Shown one piece after another: positions 34,121 to 45,365 of a DNA stretch of 64,000 nucleotides. The stretch lies in contig CM060955.1 in NCBI GenBank assembly GCA_030765055.1, forward strand, positions 154,722,006-154,786,005, read 5' to 3'. The DNA is from Mantis religiosa. Its lineage: Eukaryota > Arthropoda > Insecta > Mantodea > Mantidae. A program made the translations under genes and the position numbers. Under the pieces are notes generated by a model. That model was not told where the DNA came from, did no database searches, and saw nothing but the letters and a program-made list of their open reading frames with translations. Within the stretch, counting starts at the first letter, position 1, and each line of letters begins with the position of its first letter.

Positions 34121-34753
34121 ATTCTTGAACAACACTGAGCATTTGTATTACTTTGGTATTTGCCTAAATACAATCTATTTGGTAGTAGACATTCGTACCA
34201 TGAGAGGCATTCTGGTTTTGTCTTTACTTTATTGCAGAGGCCCTGAAAATGCCATTGAATTTTCAAGTTTAGATGTCATAAAAGAATCTCAAATAACATA
34301 TACTTAAAAAAACCTAGACTGCATTTAAATAAACTTTATAGAGAGCTGACGCTTAAATAAGATGGTTATTTTCAACAGCGTCTATACAAAACTAATGAAG
34401 AAGAAATCCACGTAGATATTGAGCTATAGACAAATACTTCAATGCTGGTCGCTATCTGTAACCTGGAAATTTTGTTTACCTTGTGTGGCCTATATATATA
34501 ATATCATGACCACCTCTAAGGTAATATAGGTATTAAAATTTCAAACAAATAACAAGGAATATCCACGAATTGGTTCACACCACGGAAATAAAAATGTATT
34601 TGACAAACTGTTTATTATAACAAGATCTACATTTTCTATTATCTGTTACACTTTGTTAGTTATATAAATGACAGAAAGAGTAAAGGGCAATTCAAAGGTC
34701 TACCGGGGAACATATGAATCAGTTGGAGAATTTAATGTCATATCGGCATGTTG
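34121..34753 (+). repeat. array sequence, relative of block A start
   Basis: It matches 16330-17130 without the SINE cluster: at 34556 the target 'atatccacgaattggttcac' is unoccupied. This copy supplies the empty site for the SINE insertion at 16844-17294. Confidence 0.65.
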
Positions 34754-34880
34754 GCCATATTAGGTCAGTGGTTTAGGGCAAACCCACGGAGAGCGGCAGA
34801 TCCGTGGTTCAAATCCCGGCAAGGGCACTGAATTTTTTCCGTCTTGGCCTACTCATTCAAAGCTTCAGCTTTGTTGTATA
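34754..34880 (+). repeat. SINE-1 copy (34.75 kb)
   Basis: The tRNA-like part is 34754-34827, with B box GGTTCAAATCC near 34806. The A box is damaged (TAGGTCAGTGG). There is one unit here against two at the matching place in block A. Confidence 0.7.
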
Positions 34881-36275
34881 CAAAAACAATATAGTTCGGC
34901 AAGAAATTTTGCGTATTTTGAAAACAGGAGCCGGCCGAAGCCTTTATAAGATTCAGGAATTCAACGTTTTATGTACGTCGATCCAAATCTGGTTCTTCAG
35001 CTCAAAATATTTGTGAATAACTATAGCTACCACCTCGGTAACCTTAAATTAATTTAGTAATCTTATTTATAATATTCGTATTTTAATAGATACACGTAAA
35101 CCTTCTTTGTGTAATAATTACTAACTGTAGTAACTACTCGGTACCCTTCTTATTAATATAAGGATCAATTAACACATATCTCCAAAACTACAATATGAAT
35201 CAGCCCTTTGTATAGTAGTAAGGGAGTTAATGAGACCTCAAAATTATCTTATCGATCTTTCTCTCTCTTCTTACATCTTTCTAGATACACACATATCTTG
35301 AAGATCCAACAATTTAATATCATTACGGTAAGTAGTAAAGTAAATTGTATGCTTTATTTATTTACGTCCTGCAACAATAAGTCATATCTGACGATGACAC
35401 GAGTGAAATATTGCTCAAATAAACCGAGACAATGTGACTCTAAAGTCGTTGAGAAGGGAAGTTAAAATGGGTCACGGCAAACTTCAAATACCCATTCTCT
35501 TTGCAGTTCATTAATTCTTGGTTCAGCCCACTTAGGTTGAGATTGCTTTGATTTGATAGCCACGACCTATACCTATACGGATCTATTACACATTCAACAT
35601 TTTTGAAAAAGTTTCTAATTAAGGGATATTGTCTTATTGCGTTTTTTATTTAGCTCCAGGTGATACCAAAATATATATCTACACTGCAACCTTGACATTT
35701 AATTTTTGAGTGGAATGCTCATTTTGCTCTACCTACTATGTACAAAAAGCAAAGCACCACGAACAAAACCGGTACAAACCTGCAGTTTAAACGCTCCGCG
35801 TGTTCCTGAGTAACTCTTACTACAGCGACACACTGTGGAAGACTCGTGCAACGGAAAGTACATATAGGGCGTTATAGATGACGCGCCAGTTGTAATTGTT
35901 TTGTGTATGCAAATATGTCTTAGCTATTAAGAATATTTTACAATACATTAAACCATCGACCTTCCTTTCTAAGTTTAAATCCTATCCTAAATGTAAACTA
36001 TGGTACACTGTATCTATATTGTACACATAAACTAATATAGACCGAAAGGAAGTATTGCATTTTGGAACAAGAGTCTCCTAAATCTTTATAAGTAGCAGAA
36101 ATTCAACCCTTGATTTTCATTGGTTATTCCCATCATCAACTACCATATTTTTCAATAACTGCAGCACGCTATAAATGTGGCGTCCATAGTTTAATAACCT
36201 TGGTCGTTCCCAGTAAGTCCCTGAACTGGGTATCGAAGAGTTGTGTACGTTATGACGTTGTCTGACAGTATACCT
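34881..36275 (+). repeat. array unit, core copy 12
   Basis: The core lies at 35785-35930 (AGTAACTCTTACTACAGCGAC). A SINE-2 3' fragment lies at about 35355-35430, minus. The unit is interrupted at about 36276 by the GC-rich repeat. Confidence 0.6.
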
Positions 36276-37328
36276 TCGTATCTGCCGTGGTGCGGGCGCT
36301 GCGGAACCTTAGCACTCGTGGTACCTCTGACGTTACTAGAGGATCCTCGGGCCGAACAGCCGAGCCCCTCCTTCGGGTGTTGTTCGGAATGGGTTGGTCT
36401 CGAGGGGGCAGTGGTTCCAGATACCCGTGGGAGATTGGGTACGTTTTCGGACGGGGTTGAGGGAAGCCGTTAAGTTTCCGGGTACTAGCCTGCTCAGCTA
36501 GTAGAAGGTGTGCTAGATCACCAGGTGGCCCCACCGAGGTCATGTCGGTAGTCTTCACCTTGAGTGTTGACGCGCGTAATTGGCGTATCCACTTCCGTCC
36601 CGTCTTGGTCTTCGGACCAGATGAGGGGGCTTGTTAGGAAACTAGGTCTTGCCCTAATGGAAAGCCCCACGGAAGACGCCCTTTGGGATACTCCCTGGTT
36701 GTAAGAGACCCGGGTCTTGTTCCTACGGGGACAGGGCTAATGGGAGTAGACTCTATGCACTCAGTATACTTTCGTACCTCCCGTAGGGGAAGGGATCCGT
36801 CCCTTTCAGCTGCCGTGGTGCGGGCGCTACGGACCCTTAGCACTCGTGGTACCTCTGACGTTACTAGAGGAGCCTCGGGCCGAACAGTCGAGCCCCTCCT
36901 TCGGGAGTTGTTCGGATTGGGATGGCTTCGAGGGGGCAGTGTGTTCCCGATACCCGTGGGAGATTGGGTACGTCTTCGGACGGAGTTGAGGGAAGCCATT
37001 AAGTTTCCGGGTACTAGCCTGCTCAGCTAGTAGAAGGTGTGCTAGATCACCAGGCGGCCCCACCGAGGTCATATCGGTAGTCTTCACCTTGAGTGTTGAC
37101 GCGCGTAAGTGGCGTATCCACTTCCGTCCCGCCTTGTGTCCCTAGGACCAGATGGGGGGGGGCTTGTTAGGAAACTAGGTCTTGCCCTAATGAAAAGCCC
37201 AACGGAGGATGCCGAGCGCCCTTTGGGACAGCTGGGATACTCCCTGGTTTTAAGGGGCCCGGGTCTTGTTCCTACGGGAGCAAGGCTAATGGGAGTAGAC
37301 CCTCTGCACTCAGTATACTTTCGTACCA
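36276..37328 (+). repeat. GC-rich 529-bp tandem repeat, two units
   Basis: The sequence TCTTCACCTTGAGTGTTGAC recurs at 36552 and 37081, giving a 529-bp period. Each unit is full of small inverted repeats: CCGAACA/TGTTCGG, ACTAG/CTAGT, and AAGTGGCGTATCCACTT (37107-37123). A G run after CCAGAT varies in length (GAGGGGG in unit 1, nine G in unit 2). The insert sits in array sequence at a point where both flanks read CAGTATAC-TTCGTA, a motif that also occurs inside the unit. Open frames on the minus strand repeat with the unit and show no domain. The family is not recognised. Confidence 0.75.
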
Positions 37329-38189
37329 ACACAAACATCCTGCTTCTTCCTCTATGGCCGATATGCCTACGTAGTAGTTCTCAGAAATTCCTGTTGATTA
37401 TCATCTCCTTAACTCTGAATTAAATCAGCATTGTGGGGCAACATCTGTCTTCTAAGATTGTGCTGTGCTTAGGTATTTACATGCCTGTCTAGTAATTTGA
37501 TTCCACTTTTTCATAAGCGCTAAAACGCGGTTTAGTTGCAGTAAAGGACTCCCAAATAAAAGTACTGCAAGAAAACCTAGTCTCTATTTGAATATCTTTA
37601 GAGATATAGATTAAGGTACTTTGAACATTAAGAGCATCTATAAACAACTAAAGAAGAAGAAAGAGAGGTAGACCTTGAGTTGTAGTGAAATACCCCAAAA
37701 TTGGCCGCTATCTGATAATCTGGTAATCCAGTTTTCCTTGCATGGCCTGTAGATAAAACATGACAAACTCTAATTTGATATAAATAATGATAAATTCACA
37801 CAAATAAGGAACAATCCCGAATTGGTTCACTCCACGAAAAAAAAATGTGTTTGACGTAAATTCTGTGTTTTAACAAGATGTACATTTTGTATTATCTCTT
37901 ACCGTTTATCAGTTATACAAAAGTCATTCAGAATAAAGAGAACTTTAATGTGTTGTACCTTTGTCATAAAATATCTGACACATGGAATATTATACTCAAA
38001 ATTGTTGCAGCAACATTTTATAAAATCAAATATTTTTAACAAATTAGTATTTAAAGTTTACCTGGAGTGAATTATTTTCTTAGAAGATGCTGAAACTTTG
38101 CATTTCGTTGTATGCTATTCCCTATACCGCTAGCAAAACTTAAAGACAAATGAACGCTGTATATATGAACATATATATAAGATATATGA
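37329..38189 (+). repeat. array sequence resuming after the GC-rich insert
   Basis: It continues the unit begun at 34.88 kb and matches 23.62-24.4 kb. Just before segment X it carries a small insertion, 'atatatgaacatatatata', at about 38160. Confidence 0.6.
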
Positions 38190-38882
38190 ACGGAGCGCTG
38201 TTGCCAAGCGTGGTTGGTGTACCCGCATAGGTTCTGTACATAGCACATTTTACACGTCTGCAAAGGTTCTGCATATTCCTCCCGTAATTAGCAACACATT
38301 ATATATTCCTAAAACGTTAAGATCTTACCTTGACACACGTCACAGCAGTGGAACACCAAGCACAGTTTCCAATCCAGTAACTCGCTTTCCGACTTCATGG
38401 ATCTTTCCCGGAGATTGAAATACAAGTACGCTCCCTTTTTCTAAGGACGAAGCTGCTTCACTACAAATTCGTGACACTGTGTGTGCACTACCCCTTAGGA
38501 TTAGGATTTCATTACCGAGGTGATTCGGTACATCGGCCACCATGCTGGGCCCATTGTTCCTATGCCCACAAGTGGGGGCACACCTGGGAGGAAGGATGAG
38601 GCGAAGGAGACAGTGGGTGGCCGACCAAGGAGTTATGACAGTACAGAGGGAAGAGTCCCTATAGTTTACTGAGATCGAGACTTCCCCTTACAGGTCAGGA
38701 AATCGAACTAGCTCCCTTACTGCGGGACGGCAAAGAGCCTAGCAGCCGAGCTCTAATGGTCGAAGGTAGGCGGTATGAGCCCCAAAGGTCCCTGGCAGGC
38801 AGTCCCAAAATGGTTGCAGTAGAGGAGCGGAGACTGGCAACAGATATACTGGAGGAGGAAGCTGCTTTTCCTCGGATCATAT
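38190..38882. repeat. segment X, copy D
   Basis: It is similar to 20110-20829. The minus frame at 38340-38543 keeps VFQSPGKIHEVGKRVTGLE but is shorter than in copies A and B. Confidence 0.5.
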
Positions 38883-39193
38883 TGTCGCGAACGCATTGTT
38901 GAGGTGAGGCGACGTGAGGCACCTTTCTTCTAGCGCCGTCTTAATGTTTGATACCATTCTGGATAGTGAGAAATCTATAAAAAGGGAACCGTCGCCCGCA
39001 ACTGATAACAGTCGCTAATTGAACGCGTGTGCGTGAACATATGTAAAAGTGAACTCTTTTGTGGTCGATGACCGTTTTAGTTGTGTATGAGACGTAATTC
39101 AGCTGATGTACGAAGTGAATTTCTACGAAAATAAACAGCAAATTTTAGTGTTTGTAACTTCGACTTTTAATTTCAGGAACACAGAAAGTAACA
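38883..39193 (+). mobile_element. LTR, copy D
   Basis: It starts TGTCGCGAACGC and ends AGTAACA. It has a TATA box in ATCTATAAAAAGGG and AATAAA near 39130. The PBS TGGTGTCAGGATTGGGAC follows at 39196-39213. Confidence 0.72.
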
Positions 39194-39217
39194 ATTGGTG
39201 TCAGGATTGGGACCAAA

Positions 39218-39395
39218 CAACCAAGACGACGCTAGAAGAAAGAAGAACTCTCCAGAAATCCGTCTCCTTCCACCTACCGCTTGGGCGAGCTATCATCTCC
39301 GCAGTGTACTGCCCGTCTCTTTGAACTCGTCCCTTGTGCCGCCTCACCTCAACAATCCTGCCATACATCGTCGGGACATCCGCTAACACTTCTAC
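39218..39395 (-). repeat. inverted LTR part, copy D
   Basis: Same arrangement as at 21172. Here the sequence is GCCGCCTCACCTCAACAAT at about 39341, facing ATTGTTGAGGTGAGGCGAC in the LTR. Confidence 0.75.
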
Positions 39396-39479
39396 CCTGA
39401 AAGAGACCACCAGATGAAAGATGATCTGAAAAAATGGAGGAGATGAAATGGAGGGACAGGAAATTTGGTGGAACGTAAC

Positions 39480-39668
39480 TAAGCTACACAAAATTCGCCT
39501 AGCGATCCAGGAGAACTCTAGAGCTTAGAGTTACCCGACATTCGTCTTGAAGGATAAGGGAAACCCCTGGAAAACACCTTATCCAGGTAACTCACCCTGA
39601 GCGAGATTCGAACTCGGGACCTCTTGAACGTGAGGCAGACATGCTACCATCTACGCTGCCGAGGCGGG
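39480..39668 (-). repeat. SINE-2-type tRNA SINE (39.5 kb)
   Basis: The B box GAGTTCGAATC on the minus strand lies at about 39604-39614, with the 5' end at 39668. It abuts the mariner fragment at the same base as in block A, so this junction predates the block duplications. Confidence 0.72.
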
Positions 39669-39900
39669 CAACATCGTTGTTGGACAGATATGAGTCGATG
39701 TGATTTCGATCATTTTGCGAAAATGAAATTATCACTTAGATGAGTTCGCTTTAGAGCCAGACAGACAATTATACCAGACGTAGAGCAGTCTGTTTGATAT
39801 TAGGACAACAAGACGCTATGGATAACATCCGTCGTCTTCCTGATCTGTGGGGTCTAGTTTTTCATGTTGGTTCAAATTACTTATAAGCACTGCAATAATG
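39669..39900 (+). pseudogene. mariner C-terminal fragment (39.7 kb)
   Basis: The frame around ATGAGTCGATGTGATTTCGA corresponds to MSPCDFD with a Pro-to-Arg change. A shifted frame downstream gives the SIRRLPDLW motif. Confidence 0.65.
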
Positions 39901-40434
39901 TAACCATTTGTTCTTAATTCAATAGAACATTTTATTGCAAGTTTTTGACATTTTGCAACATCAATGCATGCTTATTTTAGAAGTTTTAGTGCATAAAATA
40001 CAATTTCTAATTTTAAATTACATTCTTAAACTAATTTTTATAATTTTGTACAAGATAATAAAAAATGAAAGTATAACGCACAATAAACGAATCCCAAATT
40101 AAAGGTATTTGGTTTTCATTTAAATAAAAATGTACAGACAGCAGACGCTGTCTACTTTCAAGAGCGTCTACAAAGAAATAAAGAAGAAAGAGAAGTACAA
40201 CTTCAGCGGTTCAAATATCTCGCCTGTTGCCATAACATAACATTATAACGGTTAGAGATTTGAAATATCCAGAACAAAAGTTTTTTTGTTTTTAGATTCA
40301 GGAGATACGAAAATATATATATCCTTTTCAATTTTGACATTTAGTTTTTAGCTAGAACACAATTTCTCCTCTACCTACTATACCTGTGACACTAAAAAGA
40401 GGACGCCAGGAAGAAAAACGATACAAAACTGCAA
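39901..40434 (+). repeat. module H and unit head
   Basis: The hairpin arms are AGACGCT (40143-40149) and AGCGTCT (40163-40169). The head of the next unit follows. Confidence 0.6.
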
Positions 40435-40765
40435 CTCAAATGTCCTGTGTATTTCCGAGTAGCTGTGATTACAGCGACACACAACGGAAGTCTTATGTAA
40501 CACGAAGTACTCGTAGGATTTTACAGATGGCGTGCATGTTCTAACTGATATGCATATATTAGCATGTCTAAACTGTTAAGAATCTTTCAACAAATATTAC
40601 AACAATTATGTTTCGTTTTGGTTTAAACCATATCTCAAGTGTGAACCATTGTAATTTGTAGCCATATTACACACCAAAAACAATATACACCGAAAGCGAT
40701 TATTGCACTTCTGAACGAATATCTGCTGGAGCCTGTATAAGTTTCACAGATTCGACACTTCTCTT
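40435..40765 (+). repeat. array unit, core copy 13, cut by Jockey fragment
   Basis: The core lies at 40435-40580. The unit follows the 8.64-kb copy until about 40760, then stops. About 0.45 kb present there (9045-9490) is missing here and replaced by the Jockey fragment. Confidence 0.65.
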
Positions 40766-41855
40766 ATATATCCCACTGAACAGCACGTCAACATAGCACA
40801 GTATGCTGACGACGTGCTGCTATTCTCAACAAACAGACACCCACGCAGAACCTTCAACCCCATTCAAAGATATCTAATCCTCCTCCAGGAATGGTGCACG
40901 CTTTGGCGATTGTCCATTAATACGGAGAAAAGCCAAGCGATATTGTTCACCAAGCGCCGCTTTCCCGCCAACTTCCCCCAATTTACCTACTTCGGGCAAA
41001 GGATCAGATGGGAGAACTCAATCAAGTACTTGGGAGTGAAGCTGGACAAGGGCCTAACTTTTCGGGAGCACATCCAGGAGCAAGCTCATCGGTCGTGTGG
41101 TGCCGTGGCATCACTATACCCTGTGCTTCGGTCTGCGATGTCTGTTCCCCTAAAGTTGCGCCTCTTTATGGCTCTGGTCCTCCCTATCATGCTCTATGCG
41201 TGCGAAGTCTGGGGTATGGCCGCAGGCTCACATCTAGTTCTGCTCCAACGTGCACAGAATAAATGTCTTCGGATTATTTATTCTGTCTGTACAAGGTTCC
41301 CCGTGAGATTACTTCATGAGGCTTCATCCCTCCGATATGTGGAGGATGAAATTAGACGCCAGGCGACAAAATTTTTCGAGGGTTTGCCCCAACATCAGAG
41401 CGCCCTAGTCAGATCCCTTGGGGATTATGTTCCTCGTGAGCGTCGCTATAAGCGATACCGGTTACCCCGCATGTCTTGCGGTCACTACCGGTAACCACAT
41501 GATCTCCATTCCAGCCTAAATTAAATTTCAGCTACTCCAAAATTGTCATTATGGAATATTCAAAATTATTCAAACCTTCTTCCTAGTTTATTAACTAACC
41601 CACCAGCGGTGCTCGCTGTCCGTAGCACCCGGTTCATCATTCCCTGAGGAGCAAAAAGCTACCTCCCTACACTAATCCCACTTAAATTACACCCGTCATT
41701 CTGCAACATCCACATCTCGCCACTACGTGGTTAAGCTCTTCCCAGAGCAGGTACACGATTTGACCACCCTTCGGGCTGTTCCAAACAGCCTGCCAGATTT
41801 GTGTCTGTCTGTCTTCTCTTATATTATCTTGTTATTGTAGCATCATAGAAGGGCA
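40766..41855 (+). mobile_element. 5'-truncated Jockey-like LINE
   Basis: It contains the last part of ORF2 (to the TAA at 41492-41494) and a 3' UTR of about 360 bp. No clear poly(A) tail or target duplication is visible. Comparison with the array shows a host deletion of about 450 bp at the insertion point. An antisense copy of the same family lies at 345-1843. Confidence 0.8.
40768..41494 (+). pseudogene. Jockey-clade reverse transcriptase, C-terminal part
   Basis: The frame enters from upstream (PTEQHVNIAQ) into YADDVLLFS, the catalytic YxDD motif, at about 40803-40814. It continues with LQEWCTLWRLSINTEKSQAI and IKYLGVKLDKGLTFREHI (palm/thumb region), then LPIMLYACEVWG and LQRAQNKCLRII, and the usual Jockey-type C-terminus. 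Translation from the first ATG in frame (40814) gives 226 residues. There are no internal stops, so the fragment is fairly young. It lacks endonuclease, RT fingers and most of the palm, so it is inactive. Jockey-clade elements normally lack RNase H, in agreement with the end of this ORF. Confidence 0.88.
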
Positions 41856-42640
41856 TAAATGTTCACAAAGAACTATTGGCAAGTAAGAAGTAAATACGCA
41901 AAATAAATATTTCATAACATATTCATTTATAGTTAATTTTTTTAAACTCATATAGCACTCTGATAATGTTTTACATGCAGGAGAATTACTACTTCATTAT
42001 TGTTGGAATAAAGAGGTATTTTTGCTTTTTAGCGATCATGACCACAATCTACCTGCAATACGATGGCAGAAATTGAAAGAATAAAATCAGCAGAAGCCGG
42101 GTATATTTCTTGTTTTGGTGATGCGCTGTGATGATCCCCATGAACATTAGTAATGTAGTACGAAACTTTCTTTCCTTCTATACAGTAATTTACTGCGGCA
42201 CGTTTCTTAAAGTAAGGAGCTTCACTTAAATGTCAGTGGAAACTTTTAAGAAAAACTTTGAGGACTACTACGACCAACATTTTGTAAATGTTCAGGAAAT
42301 TGAAGTTATTTTAGGCAGCTGATTGAATATATTATTGGTTTTATGTATTAGAATCTTTAAATCTTAAATGTTTGTGTCATATAAAACGGACAATAGAAGG
42401 AAAGAAGTATGTAGTTTAAATTACTAATAAAGAGCTTTCATAAACTACAGTTATTCTGTAATTATATTTAGTTTCGATGTGTTCATATGAAACAACATTA
42501 AGCCAAAATTAAACACCATCAATATAATTATGTGATATCTTCAGTATTTAAGCTTTGTATATTCATGAACATAAACATGAAAATCCACCACTGCACTGAC
42601 AAGACACCACGCGACTATAATCGGTTTAGTTGGTTACTTC
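41856..42640 (+). repeat. module J, copy 3
   Basis: It resumes with 'ataaatgttcacaaag', the same place as 9496 in copy 1, and is close to copy 1 throughout. Confidence 0.65.
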
Positions 42641-43130
42641 TACCTGTGTTTCGAACAAAACTCTTATATGTTCCACAAATACAACTCTTGATTTAATCCT
42701 TCATTCTAATCTTGTTTATTAGTTGATTATTTGTGAACAACTATAGCTCACTATAAGGACACAAATGATTCTTCCAGTTATCGGACTGTATTATTAACAA
42801 ATTTAGAAAAGATGTTGATAAAAGAATGCTCTTCTACTTATAAACATACAACTGGAAAATTGAGTAACCAAGAGTACAGTAGTAAGACTTTGTGTATCTC
42901 TTACCGTTTCTGAGTTGCACCAAGTAACGAAGAAAGAAAAGGACGTCTGAGGTCATTCTCTGTAAATTAAACATATGTACTTCGTTTGTCATAAAAATAT
43001 TTTAATAATTTAAAATATTAGTGACAAATAATAAGATCTCCTCTTAAAAATTCAAAATCTTCGAAAGTATTTTCAATTAAGGGTTGTTGTGCTATTTCCA
43101 GATTTTCTTAAAGATCCCCCTTTGTCATTC
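42641..43130 (+). repeat. unit head without a core
   Basis: It matches the heads at 10330 and 15200 ('gtaacgaagaaagaaaagg' near 42926) but stops at 43130, before the core. A different sequence follows. Confidence 0.55.
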
Positions 43131-43455
43131 GAACGGTTGATTAAATTCTACAACAATGTCCGCGGTGTTAGTTGCGAGTGAGTTGTTATTTGTGTGTGTG
43201 CAGCTGTGTAGTAATCTGCAGTGTACCACAGTGAATTCTTTCATTTGTTGACGTGTGGCGGGAATAAAACGACGACCTTGAAGATTGCGTTTGTATAGTT
43301 GACATCATTCTTCTCCTGCTAGGGTTGTACAAAGCATGTTTTACTAAAATAAAGAGCATTTTAAATTTCTGCGAACAAGACTTTGAATTCTACTAACGCA
43401 CAAAGTTACAATATTTTTCTAGAAAATATTACACATCTTGCTCAAGTATCATATT
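43131..43455. other. unplaced insert-like sequence
   Basis: About 320 bp with no other copy in the window, between two array pieces that do not normally touch. It contains GTGTGTGTGCAGCTGTGTAG and an AATAAAACGACGACC stretch. It may be an LTR or SINE piece of another family. No ends could be defined. Confidence 0.3.
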
Positions 43456-44638
43456 TTAATTACCTCTTGCCTTTCTGTGTAAAGAAATAAATGTCATTTT
43501 TAAGATATTTAACTAATTATAAACGTTGTAAATCTCCCATGTGTGTGTTTGATGTACGCTAATATATGTTAGCTAATGACGTCATAGAAATAATTTCTGG
43601 AAAAAAATGTACCATGTACCATAAGAGAAGCAAATACCCTGCATTGTTGTTAATATTAACAATGGTGATGTAATAAAGTCTACACAAACAACTATGAGAA
43701 AATTTCACATAAGTACAGATATTAAGTAAAACCCTTTCTACGCTTTGGTAGAAAAAAGAATCGCTGCATTTTATCCATTATTTGAGTCAAATGATTTCAA
43801 ATGTCACGTATAACACGTTTTTCCATAAATGCACTGGCACATACCTTAAATGTGCAAAAATATGTTCATCTTTTAAACTACTATTCTGTTGGTAGATGTA
43901 GAAAGTCAAATCGCTTAGAAAAGCCGATTAACAATAAGAAATATCATCCTAAGTACAGCAAATACAATTCCTTTAGTTGTAGGAATATGTACCTTTCTTT
44001 TCGCAGCTCCAACTTCCTTGCAACAGCTTATCTCTACTTAACAATCTTCCCTGACAGTAGAATGAATACAAATTCTGAATCCCTCGCCTTACCTTATTCC
44101 GCTTCGCCCGCTGCTGTAGTGGTTCTTATTTTTGGAGGGTATCGATGTGAGGAAGTTCGCACTTTCTTATTCTACGAATTTCTGGCACATTCGTTATAAA
44201 TCCATCTTACACGAACTTAACAAATAACAAAATGCTAGAAATGGAGCAATTACATACCTCCTTTGTGGAAAAGAAGTTTGATTTTACACTTAGACTGAAG
44301 AAACACGAAGATCGCACCAACACAAAGTTACACTACTGTACCATAGAGAGCATTTATGAAAAACTAATCGGAGTCGACCGCCAATAGGAATCATCCGCGC
44401 TTTCCTTAAATAAGCATTTAATATTTGAGTAGAATGCAATTTCTCCTCTAAGTAATGTATGTAATACTCTACACTAAAGGAAAACGCCAAGAAGAAAACC
44501 GATACAAACGTGCAGTTCAAATGTCCCGCGTGTTTCCTGATTAACTGTGACTACAGTGACACACAATGGAAGTCTCGTGTAACGTGAAGTACACGTAGGA
44601 TGGCATAGATGTCGCGTAAGTTGTAGTTGCTATGTATA
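43456..44638 (+). repeat. mariner leader, module E copy 2 and core copy 14
   Basis: A mariner leader remnant with TGACGTCA lies at 43577-43584. Module E (43670-44640) has an open frame of 132 residues at 43801-44199 on the plus strand, longer than in copy 1, but without a recognised domain. The core lies at 44515-44636 and is split by the Tc1-like element. Confidence 0.6.
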
Positions 44639-45365
44639 CAGGATGTTACAAAAAGGTACGGCCAAACTTTCAGGAAACATTCCTCACACACAAAGAAAGA
44701 AAATATGTTATGCGGACATGTGTCCGGAAATGCTTAATTTCCATGTTAGAGCTCATTTTATTACTTCTCTTCAAATCACATTAATCATGGATTGGAAACA
44801 CACGACAACAGAACGTACCAGCGTGACTTCAAACACTTTATTACAGGAAACGTTCAAAATGTCCTCCGTTAGCGAGGTTACATGCATCCATCCTCGTCGC
44901 ATGGAATCCCTGATGCGCTGATGCAACCCTGGAGAATGACGTATTGTATCACAGCTATCCACAATACGAGCACGAAGAGTCTCTACATTTGGTACCTGCG
45001 TTGTGTAGACAAGAGCTTTCAAATGCCCCCATAAATGAAAGTCAAGAAGGTTGAGGTCAAGAGAGCGTGGAGGCCATGGAATTGGTCCGCCTCTACCAAT
45101 CTATTGGTCACCGAATCTGTTGTTGAGAAGCGTAAGAACACTTCGACTGAAATGTGCAGGAGCTCCATCGTGCAGGAACCACAATGGGGTATTTTGCCAA
45201 TTGTCTGCACGAATGATTTCAATTTACATTTTAAGAGAAATACTAAAATGAGCTCTAACATGGAAATTTAGCGTTTCCGGCCACATGTCCATATAACATA
45301 TTATCTTTCTTTGTGTGTGAGGAATGTTTCCTGAAAGTTTGGCCGTACCTTTTTGTAACAGCCTG
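44639..45365. mobile_element. Tc1-like deletion derivative with 122-bp inverted repeats
   Basis: Inverted repeats 44639-44760 and 45244-45365 match with few differences, starting CAGGATGTTACAAAAAGG and CAGGCTGTTACAAAAAGG on the opposite strand. TA is duplicated at 44637-44638 and 45366-45367. Removing the element and one TA restores GCTATGTATATATCAATATG, exactly what sister cores show (for example near 15740). So this is a clean cut-and-paste insertion into core 14. The 727-bp length is about half or less of a full element. Confidence 0.95.
44820..45190 (-). pseudogene. Tc1/mariner-superfamily transposase remnant
   Basis: On the minus strand it reads FLHDGAPAHFS (45147-45178, with the second catalytic Asp), LLNNRFGDQ, and then a TAG at 45101-45103. 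It continues GRGGPIPWPPRSLDLNLL, the region of the third catalytic residue where SPDLN is expected and SLDLN is seen, then LWGHLKALVYTTQVPNVE. A frameshift near 44895 ruins the end. The N-terminal HTH and first catalytic Asp are deleted. This matches IS630/Tc1-type insect transposases with a DDE_3-like fold. Confidence 0.88.

Noticed and set aside
36250..37423. Several 80-120 residue ORFs on both strands of the GC-rich repeat
   Set aside because: They exist because the repeat is GC-rich and stop-poor. They overlap on both strands, repeat with the 529-bp unit, and show no domain.
41008..41262. Second plus frame within the Jockey fragment
   Set aside because: Shadow frame of the RT ORF, without motifs.
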